Shown: positions 1 through 4,966 of the stretch, piece by piece
Numbering within the stretch: position 1 is the stretch's first letter
Layout of the letters: each line of letters begins with the position of its first letter
Assembly: GCA_946183335.1 (NCBI GenBank)
Contig: CAMGZN010000050.1
Span: 1-7,234 of the forward strand
Reading direction: 5' to 3'
From: an uncultured Caryophanales bacterium
GTDB taxonomy: Bacteria; Bacillota_I; Bacilli_A; RFN20; CAG-826
Length of the DNA stretch: 7,234 bases
The notes under the pieces: model-generated
Database searches by the model: none
What the model was told of the DNA's origin: nothing
The model's input: the letters and a program-made list of their open reading frames with translations, nothing else
Position numbers and translations under genes: made by a program

Positions 1-1
1 T

Positions 2-1312
2 CTAAACAACGACTTGTTAAAAGTCATCAAACCAGAAGAAAACTGCCGTCAATCCTCGCTTTCTTTAAAAGAACAACTTCGTCGTATCAGACAAGACTAC
101 TACGCTAAGCAATCTGATTTAACTTTAGTTAACGATTCGTTTGTCGAAGTTTTTAAATATGTTGATTCTTTATTCGAAGAATTCGAAGCATACGTTGAGG
201 CCGCACAATATGATGAAGCAAATGCGGTGCTTCCAAAAATTGAAGAAATCGTGAAGGAATTAGCGAAGATTTTAATCGCCATTCCAGAACTTTGTACTTT
301 AGTTACAACCATTGTTCCTGATAAACTCATCTCTTTAGAGAACGCTTATGAAGTCATGACCAAGGATCGTTATCCACTTCATCATTTATGTGTGAAACAA
401 TCTATCGAGGAAATCAAGAAAGAGATTGCTTTATTAACAACACGTATTAAGCGTTTTGATATCGAAGGCGTCCGTTCTAAACTCGACGACATCTCTGCTC
501 AAATCGATGAATACTTCAAACTCTTCGAAGAAGAAAAAGCTGCTCGTGTTGATTTTGAACAAAATAATGAACACGTTTATAACAACGTCGGAACAATTGA
601 AAAAAGCTTTATTAAGCTTTGTAATACTATCCCAGAAGTCTCGAAGGTTTTCGTTATAAGTGAAGAACAACATAACAAGATTAACTTCATTCAATCCGAG
701 ATTAATCGTGTTGGTGCTTTGAAGAGAACTTTGGATACATTTATCCATAGTGCAACCAAACAGCCATATTCTTTGCTTTTAAAGAAGATGAATGAACTCA
801 AATCATCATCCGAATCAATCATCTCTGAGATTGATGATTTCAATCAATACATTCTTTCTTTGAAAGAAGATTCCGAATACGCCTATAACATAATCTATAC
901 ATTCTTTGATAAAATCGTTGAAGCAGAAAAAGATGTTGAAGAAATTAACATAAAGTCTGTTTCCGAAAAATACAAAGTCGCGTTTGATCATGTCTATGAG
1001 TTATTAAACTCTGTCTATAAACGTTTAGTTGTTCAGCCAATTAATGTTGAAGAAGTTAACCGTGAAATCGCGGAAATCAAAGAATTAGCCAACTCTTTAT
1101 TTGGTGAGGAAGGTCAAGTTAAACAAGATCACAACATGGCCATGCTTGCGGAAAACGCGATTGTTTATGCAAATAGCGATCGCTTCCACTTAAGTGATAT
1201 TAATGAACTTGTTAAACACGCGGAAGAGTACTTCCGTGCTGGAGAATTTGAGAATTCATATACAACTGTAGGAGATGCCTTAAAACGAGTCCACGCGAAT
1301 GAAAAACGCTAA
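2..1312 (+). CDS. ezrA: Septation ring formation regulator EzrA, C-terminal part (5' end outside window)
   Basis: EzrA is a membrane-anchored cytoplasmic protein that restrains FtsZ ring assembly and links the divisome to cell-wall synthesis in Bacillota. The frame is open from base 2, so the TTG at 14 is not the true start. Comparison from memory with the roughly 560-residue Bacillus EzrA suggests that the N-terminal membrane anchor and about 130 residues are missing. The visible 436 residues are almost wholly helical and charged, as expected for the spectrin-like coiled-coil repeats. Family-like stretches include the segment around VDSLFEEFEAYVEAAQYDEA, the IPEL segment and the C-terminal EEYFRAGEFENSY (Bacillus RRFYAFDYDDSY). 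The gene order ezrA-desulfurase-thiI is the one found in Bacillus, which supports the call. The C-terminal QNR patch, which helps place EzrA at mid-cell, appears only partly conserved. The stop overlaps the next gene by 14 bp. Confidence 0.9.
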   Translation, partial: LNNDLLKVIKPEENCRQSSLSLKEQLRRIRQDYYAKQSDLTLVNDSFVEVFKYVDSLFEEFEAYVEAAQYDEANAVLPKIEEIVKELAKILIAIPELCTLVTTIVPDKLISLENAYEVMTKDRYPLHHLCVKQSIEEIKKEIALLTTRIKRFDIEGVRSKLDDISAQIDEYFKLFEEEKAARVDFEQNNEHVYNNVGTIEKSFIKLCNTIPEVSKVFVISEEQHNKINFIQSEINRVGALKRTLDTFIHSATKQPYSLLLKKMNELKSSSESIISEIDDFNQYILSLKEDSEYAYNIIYTFFDKIVEAEKDVEEINIKSVSEKYKVAFDHVYELLNSVYKRLVVQPINVEEVNREIAEIKELANSLFGEEGQVKQDHNMAMLAENAIVYANSDRFHLSDINELVKHAEEYFRAGEFENSYTTVGDALKRVHANEKR

Positions 1313-2438
1313 GACAATTTATCTCGATCATGCAGCAACCACCAAACCATACGATGAGGTGGTTTCTTTATATGCAAAGATTGAATCTGAGCATTACGGA
1401 AATTCCTCTTCAATCCATGGACTAGGAATTGATGCTTTATCATTTTTGCATAAGGCTCGTGAACTAGTTTTAAAATCCTTTAACCTTTTAAAAGGTTATA
1501 AAGTTATTTTTACATCAGGAGCGACTGAAGCGAATAACCTCGCAATTCTTGGTTACTGTTTAAAGCACGCAAATAGAGGAAAACACGTTATCACATCAAA
1601 CGTAGAACATCCATCTGTTTTAGAATGCTTTAAACATTTAGAATCATTAGGCTTCAAAGTTACTTACTTAAAAGTAAACAAAGATGGCGTTGTTAATCCT
1701 GAAGAATTATCCAAAGCAATGACGAACGAAACCATCTTAGTTTCTTTAATGTCGACGAATAATGAAATTGGTTCAATTAATAACATACCTGAATTAACAA
1801 AAATTGTTCACCAGTATCCAAAGGCTGTTTTCCATTCCGATACTACCCAATCAATTGGTAAGGATAAAGTCAATTATTCTTCATTGGATATGTTTGTTGT
1901 TTCTGGCCACAAAATTCATGGATTAAAAGGTTCTGGCTGTCTTGTTTTGAAAGATAAAATTGATTTGGAACCACGCGTTTTTGGCGGTGGTCAAGAAGAT
2001 GGATTAAGAAGTGGAACTGTCGCTGTCGGATTATGCTGTTCCTTAGCAAAAGCCGTTTCAATTTCACAATTAAAAATCTCAGCAGAATCACAACGAATTT
2101 CAAAAATTCACCAGCAATTCATGGTTAAATTAGAAAATATTGAAGGTATTGAATTTAATTCTAATCAAGCTTCAAGCCCATATATATTGAACTTCTCATT
2201 AACAAAGAAAAAAGCCTCTGTTGTGGTGGAAGCTTTGTCAAATGTTGGTATCTATGTTTCTTCAGTAAGTGCATGTAATTCGAAGCGCGAACCATCATCA
2301 TACGTTGTTTCAGCATTAGGCAAAGGTGAAGTCGCTTCGCACAATACAATTCGCCTTTCTTTTGGAGAAGATAATACTGAGGAAGATGCTGAAATCTTCG
2401 CGCGTGAATTTAATAAAGTAATGGAGAGCATCCGATGA
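1299..2438 (+). CDS. iscS: Cysteine desulfurase, IscS/NifS family (NifZ-like partner of ThiI)
   Basis: A PLP enzyme that removes sulfur from L-cysteine, leaving alanine and an enzyme persulfide that is passed on to acceptors. The 379 residues show the class V aminotransferase pattern: IYLDHAATTKP at residues 7-17, TSGATEANN at 72-80, His104 stacking on PLP, Asp181 and Gln184 in the HSDTTQS motif, Schiff-base Lys205 in SGHKIHG, Arg237 in the EDGLRSGT motif, catalytic Cys326 in SVSACNSK, and Arg352 in IRLSFG. The long Cys loop is of group I (IscS/NifS), not SufS. The ATG at 1299 puts the first motif at the usual distance from the N-terminus. It lies inside the end of ezrA and has no good ribosome binding site (the nearest GGAGA is about 25 bases upstream), so coupling to ezrA translation is likely. 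The next gene is thiI, so the inferred job is sulfur supply for tRNA 4-thiouridine, as for Bacillus NifZ. The symbol is a family-level choice. Confidence 0.93.
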   Translation: MKNAKTIYLDHAATTKPYDEVVSLYAKIESEHYGNSSSIHGLGIDALSFLHKARELVLKSFNLLKGYKVIFTSGATEANNLAILGYCLKHANRGKHVITSNVEHPSVLECFKHLESLGFKVTYLKVNKDGVVNPEELSKAMTNETILVSLMSTNNEIGSINNIPELTKIVHQYPKAVFHSDTTQSIGKDKVNYSSLDMFVVSGHKIHGLKGSGCLVLKDKIDLEPRVFGGGQEDGLRSGTVAVGLCCSLAKAVSISQLKISAESQRISKIHQQFMVKLENIEGIEFNSNQASSPYILNFSLTKKKASVVVEALSNVGIYVSSVSACNSKREPSSYVVSALGKGEVASHNTIRLSFGEDNTEEDAEIFAREFNKVMESIR

Positions 2439-3610
2439 AATACGACCACATTATGGTTCGCTTTGGTGAGTTATCAACTAAGGGTAAAAACAAAAAAGAT
2501 TTTATCCGTGTTTTAGCTAATAACATTAAGAACTCTCTTGCTGAATTTTCTAATTTAAATATCGAAACTAGATTTGATCATATTTACATCGTTTTAAACG
2601 GTAATGATCCAGAACCAGTTATTGAAGTTTTAAAAGATGTTTCCGGCATTCATTCTCTCTCATTGGTTTATAAAACCAATCCAGACATTGAAAACTTGAA
2701 GAATGTCAGTCTTGAACTGATTAAACAAGAAGAAGGAAAAACATTTAAAGTTAAATGTAAAAGAGCGGATAAATCATATCCGATTATTTCCGATGATATC
2801 ATCAAGCATGTTGCTGGAAATATCCTAGCAAATACTAATCTTAAAGTTGATGTTCATGAACCTGACATCTTGCTTTCAATAGAAATTAGACAAGAAGGCG
2901 CTTATATTTTCTGCAAAACCTATCCAGCTTGTGGAGGTTATCCTCTCGGAGTTGGAGGCAAAATCATGCACATGTTATCTGGAGGAATCGATTCTCCAGT
3001 CGCCGCATATTTGCTCATGAGGCGTGGTATTAAAATTGAATGCATTCATTTTGCTTCTCCTCCATATACAAATGTTGGAGTCATCGAAAAACTCAAAGAT
3101 TTATTAAGAAAACTTAATAAATATCAACCTGAGATTCGTTTAAATATTATTCCGTTTACCAAAATTCAAGAAGAAATCTATCGTCATGCTGATGAAAGCT
3201 ATGCGATTACAATTATGCGAAGAATGATGTTTAGACTTGCTGATCGCCTCGCTCATCGTCGTCGTTGCCCAGCAATCTCCTCTGGAGAAAGTGTTGGACA
3301 AGTGGCCTCACAGACACTTGAGTCAATGTATACGATTAATGAAGTAACAAACTTACCAGTTTTAAGACCTGTGGTTACGATGGATAAAGTCGATATCATC
3401 AAACTTGCTCGCAAGATTGATACCTATGATATCTCGATTCGTCCGTTTGAGGATTGTTGCACAATCTTTGCCCCGAAGAATCCAAAAACAAAACCTTCAC
3501 TTGAGAAAGCGAAGGAATTCGAAGAGAAGTTTGATTTTGAATCACTAATTAACGAAGCACTCGATAACGTAGAGGTCATCTTCGTTAAAAAAGAAGATTC
3601 ATTATTGTAA
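2435..3610 (+). CDS. thiI: tRNA 4-thiouridine synthetase / sulfurtransferase ThiI
   Basis: ThiI adenylates U8 of tRNA and replaces its oxygen with sulfur taken from a cysteine desulfurase persulfide; in many bacteria it also supplies sulfur for the thiamine thiazole. The 391 residues show an N-terminal ferredoxin-like region (about 1-60, with VRFGELSTKGKNK), a THUMP RNA-binding domain (about 60-165), and an ATP pyrophosphatase domain with the PP-loop SGGIDSP at 182-188. These are followed by HFASPPYTN (205-213), SSGESVGQVASQTLESM (282-298) and Cys341-Cys342 in DCCTIFAPKNP. Its end near 391 residues shows that it lacks the rhodanese domain of E. coli ThiI, which is the usual Bacillota form. 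The start overlaps the desulfurase stop in an ATGA arrangement, and GGAGAG at 2423-2428 gives a ribosome binding site 6 bases away. The hairpin just downstream ends the operon. Confidence 0.96.
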   Translation: MKYDHIMVRFGELSTKGKNKKDFIRVLANNIKNSLAEFSNLNIETRFDHIYIVLNGNDPEPVIEVLKDVSGIHSLSLVYKTNPDIENLKNVSLELIKQEEGKTFKVKCKRADKSYPIISDDIIKHVAGNILANTNLKVDVHEPDILLSIEIRQEGAYIFCKTYPACGGYPLGVGGKIMHMLSGGIDSPVAAYLLMRRGIKIECIHFASPPYTNVGVIEKLKDLLRKLNKYQPEIRLNIIPFTKIQEEIYRHADESYAITIMRRMMFRLADRLAHRRRCPAISSGESVGQVASQTLESMYTINEVTNLPVLRPVVTMDKVDIIKLARKIDTYDISIRPFEDCCTIFAPKNPKTKPSLEKAKEFEEKFDFESLINEALDNVEVIFVKKEDSLL

Positions 3611-3612
3611 AG

Positions 3613-3646
3613 AAAAAAGGAAGGTTTTACCTTCCTTTATTTTTTT
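3613..3646. terminator. Bidirectional intrinsic terminator between thiI and rplT
   Basis: A perfect 10-bp stem (AAAGGAAGGT at 3616-3625 with ACCTTCCTTT at 3629-3638) closes a 3-base TTT loop. On the + strand it is followed by ATTTTTTT (3639-3646). On the - strand the GC core is followed by six U residues, from the A run at 3613-3618. It lies between two convergent operons, 3 bases after the thiI stop and 9 bases before the rplT stop, so it can end both transcripts. Confidence 0.88.
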
Positions 3647-3654
3647 CTTAATTC

Positions 3655-4008
3655 TTATTTGGCTTTTTTAGCAACAGCAACTAAGTCAGCGAATGCCTTT
3701 GGATCGTTGATGGCAAGCTCAGCAAGCATTTTACGATTAACTTTGACACCAGCTTTGTTTAAACCGTTAATGAAGCGTGAATAAGAAATATCATTTAAGC
3801 GGCAAGCAGCGTTAATTCTCTTAATCCATAATTTACGGAAATCAGATTTAAGTTGCTTACGATCGATATAAGAATATCTGAGACTTCTTAAGACTTGTTC
3901 TTTAGCAGTCTTGAAGAGGAGGTGTTTACTTCCGAAGTAACCAGAAGCTCTTTTTAAGATTTTTTTACGACGTGCATGTGTAGTCACGCTATTTTTAACT
4001 CTAGCCAT
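3655..4008 (-). CDS. rplT: 50S ribosomal protein L20
   Basis: L20 binds 23S rRNA early in assembly of the large subunit; in Bacillota it also represses its own operon by binding the infC leader. The 117 residues match the normal family length of about 118. The start MARVKNSVTTHARRKKIL has the basic, extended RNA-binding N-terminus, followed by AKEQVLRSLRYSYIDRKQ (35-52), LWIKRINAACR (60-70) and the globular C-terminal part with YSRFINGLNKAGVKVNRKML. A strong ribosome binding site, AAGGAGGT (complement of 4017-4024), lies 8 bases before the ATG and overlaps the rpmI stop codon, with only 14 bases between the genes. This is the last gene of infC-rpmI-rplT and it stops just before the shared terminator. 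Confidence 0.98.
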   Translation of the reverse strand: MARVKNSVTTHARRKKILKRASGYFGSKHLLFKTAKEQVLRSLRYSYIDRKQLKSDFRKLWIKRINAACRLNDISYSRFINGLNKAGVKVNRKMLAELAINDPKAFADLVAVAKKAK

Positions 4009-4022
4009 TCTAGTCTACCTCC

Positions 4023-4214
4023 TTATTGAATTAAGGTTTTCACTCTTGTGTAGTCACTTTTGGAGACGAGTGAAGCCTTTCTTAAATGTCTTTTTTGTTT
4101 TGTGGTCTTGCGTGGAGCAAGGTGAGATGTGTAAGCACTATGACGTTTGAGTTGGCCAGAACCGGTCACTTTCACACGTTTAGCTAATGCTCTTTTTGTT
4201 TTCATCTTTGGCAT
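4023..4214 (-). CDS. rpmI: 50S ribosomal protein L35
   Basis: A small, very basic protein of the large ribosomal subunit. The 63 residues carry the family pattern MPKMKTKRALAKRVKVTGSG at the N-terminus, then KRHSAYTSHLAPRKTTKQKRHLRK, which matches the usual His/Lys-rich core in which the central element is followed by KRxLRK. The usual family length is about 64-66, so the gene is complete. The ribosome binding site AGAGGA (complement of 4223-4228) is 8 bases before the ATG and overlaps the infC TAG stop, giving 12 bases between genes. Its position between infC and rplT is the standard one across bacteria. Confidence 0.97.
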   Translation of the reverse strand: MPKMKTKRALAKRVKVTGSGQLKRHSAYTSHLAPRKTTKQKRHLRKASLVSKSDYTRVKTLIQ

Positions 4215-4226
4215 GTGTGTTTTCCT

Positions 4227-4778
4227 CTACTTTCTTTTTGGTGCAATAACGGCGTTCATCCAACGTCCTTCCATTTCTGGTTTCTTTTCGACGACAGAGA
4301 TGTCTTCGACACAAGCAATGAACCTATTCATTGTTTCTTCTCCAATATCTAAGTGAGTCATTTGACGACCGCGGAAACGGACACCAACTTTAACTTTGTC
4401 ACCATTCTCTAAGAACTTACGGGCTGCTTTAGCCTTTGTTTCTAAGTCATGTTGACCGATTTGTGGAGTAAGTTGAACTTCTTTGATCTCAATAATATGT
4501 TGTTTCTTTTTGTTTTCTTTGGCTTTCTTTTGTTGTTCGAAACGGTATTTACCATAGTTCATAATTTTACAAACTGGTGGTTGGGCGTTTGGTGCAACAC
4601 AGACTAAGTCAAGTTCGGCACGAACCGCGTAATCATATGCTTCTTTAGAAGACATACGACCAAGTTGTTCTCCATTCGCTCCGATTAAGAGCACTTCTGG
4701 GAAACGAACTCTTTCGTTAATGAGATCGGCATTTTGCTTGTTTGGACGTTGTGGTCCTTGTTTAATTGGATAGTTGAT
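4227..4778 (-). CDS. infC: Translation initiation factor IF-3, probable ATC start codon
   Basis: IF3 binds the 30S subunit, blocks premature joining of the 50S, and checks the start codon and initiator tRNA. With the proposed start the protein has 183 residues, normal for the family. The N-domain holds INERVRFPEVLLIGANGEQL (20-39) and DLVCVAPNAQPPVCKIMNYG (64-83), with KYRFEQQKK next. The C-domain holds IKEVQLTP, the HDLETKAKAARKFLENGDKV segment, RFRGRQMTH and a basic end, APKRK. The first ATG/GTG/TTG-type start in frame is the GTG at 4692-4694, but it would remove the conserved INE..R..EV motif. In-frame ATC at 4776-4778 lies 9 bases after AAAGGAG and fits best. IF3 discriminates against non-AUG starts, so a rare start makes infC self-limiting; AUU is the usual choice in E. 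coli and Bacillus. It leads the infC-rpmI-rplT operon. Confidence 0.93.
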   Translation of the reverse strand: MNYPIKQGPQRPNKQNADLINERVRFPEVLLIGANGEQLGRMSSKEAYDYAVRAELDLVCVAPNAQPPVCKIMNYGKYRFEQQKKAKENKKKQHIIEIKEVQLTPQIGQHDLETKAKAARKFLENGDKVKVGVRFRGRQMTHLDIGEETMNRFIACVEDISVVEKKPEMEGRWMNAVIAPKRK

Positions 4779-4787
4779 AACTTTTAT

Positions 4788-4794
4788 CTCCTTT
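4788..4794 (-). promoter_or_regulatory. infC: Shine-Dalgarno site that fixes the infC start
   Basis: The - strand reads AAAGGAG here. Nine bases separate it from the in-frame ATC at 4776-4778. The other near-cognate codons in frame are an ATA touching the site and an ATT 21 bases away, both poorly spaced. The site begins only 6 bases after the U tract of the leader terminator, so the attenuator and ribosome entry are placed almost back to back. Confidence 0.8.
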
Positions 4795-4925
4795 ACAAGT
4801 AATAAAAACGGGCACGAAGTGCGCCCGTTCTACATAACTAAATTGATTTGTTACAGTAGCAATGTACCAATCGATTCATCGATCTGGTGAGAAGCGTTGG
4901 GCGCTCTTCTTTCTACGTTTTGCAT
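4795..4925 (-). ncRNA. L20-type autoregulatory leader of infC-rpmI-rplT
   Basis: About 130 bases of untranslated leader separate the proposed promoter from the infC ribosome binding site. Reading along the mRNA it holds an imperfect hairpin at 4890-4910 (AGAAGAGCG / CGCUUCU, loop around CCCAA), a second hairpin at 4867-4887 (CCA-G-AUCGA / UCGAU-UGG, loop UGAA, one bulged G), and the terminator at 4801-4828. The first hairpin carries GCGCCC, which can pair with GGGCGC in the 5' arm of the terminator. Excess L20 binding such a leader and causing early termination is the known control of this operon in Bacillus. The match here is by position and architecture; I could not compare it with the Rfam L20_leader model. 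The 5' end is inferred from the promoter. Confidence 0.72.
4801..4828 (-). terminator. Intrinsic terminator in the infC leader (attenuator)
   Basis: In the mRNA the hairpin starts ACGGGCGC and closes with GUGCCCGU: an 8-bp stem including one G-U pair and a 5-base loop (ACUUC), followed by UUUUAUU. It stands inside the leader, after the operon promoter and directly before the infC ribosome binding site, so it can only control read-through into infC-rpmI-rplT. In Bacillota a premature terminator at this spot is promoted by L20. The 5' arm GGGCGC (complement of 4821-4826) is complementary to GCGCCC earlier in the leader (complement of 4899-4904), which could compete with the terminator. Confidence 0.85.
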
Positions 4926-4929
4926 GGAT

Positions 4930-4958
4930 ATTTAACTACACATATAATGTGTTGTCAA
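4930..4958 (-). promoter_or_regulatory. Sigma-A promoter of the infC operon
   Basis: The - strand shows a perfect -35 box TTGACA (complement of 4953-4958), a 17-base spacer and TTAAAT as the -10 box (complement of 4930-4935, four of six consensus bases). An A-rich run just upstream, made by the end of the nucleotidase gene, could serve as an UP element. Transcription would start around 4923-4925. The spacer is largely taken up by an inverted repeat, listed separately. Confidence 0.72.
4938..4952. repeat. Inverted repeat in the infC promoter spacer
   Basis: The - strand reads ACACATTATATGTGT: perfect 6-base arms ACACAT/ATGTGT around a TAT centre. It sits between the -35 and -10 boxes and touches the -35 box. 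The size and place would suit a dimeric repressor, but no binding family is recognised and chance in AT-rich DNA is possible. Confidence 0.5.
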
Positions 4959-4966
4959 ATCTTTTT

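Noticed and set aside
14..16. TTG as the start of ezrA
   Set aside because: The frame stays open to the window edge and the family is longer at the N-terminus, so the gene simply continues outside the window.
434..748. Open frame of 104 codons on the - strand inside ezrA
   Set aside because: It is a shadow of the EzrA coiled coil; Phe-rich runs mirror Glu/Lys codons and there is no start signal.
4147..4356. Open frame of 69 codons on the + strand with a hydrophobic stretch
   Set aside because: It lies antisense across rpmI and infC, both certain genes; the hydrophobicity comes from the complement of Lys codons.
4227..4694. Shorter infC starting at the GTG at 4692-4694
   Set aside because: It would remove 28 residues including the conserved INE..R..EV segment of IF3 and has no ribosome binding site, whereas the ATC start has a good one.
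4919..4948. Possible + strand promoter (TTTGCA and TATAAT) near 4919-4948
   Set aside because: The TATAAT is part of the palindrome and the transcript would run antisense to the lipoprotein gene with nothing to express; the - strand promoter explains the region better.
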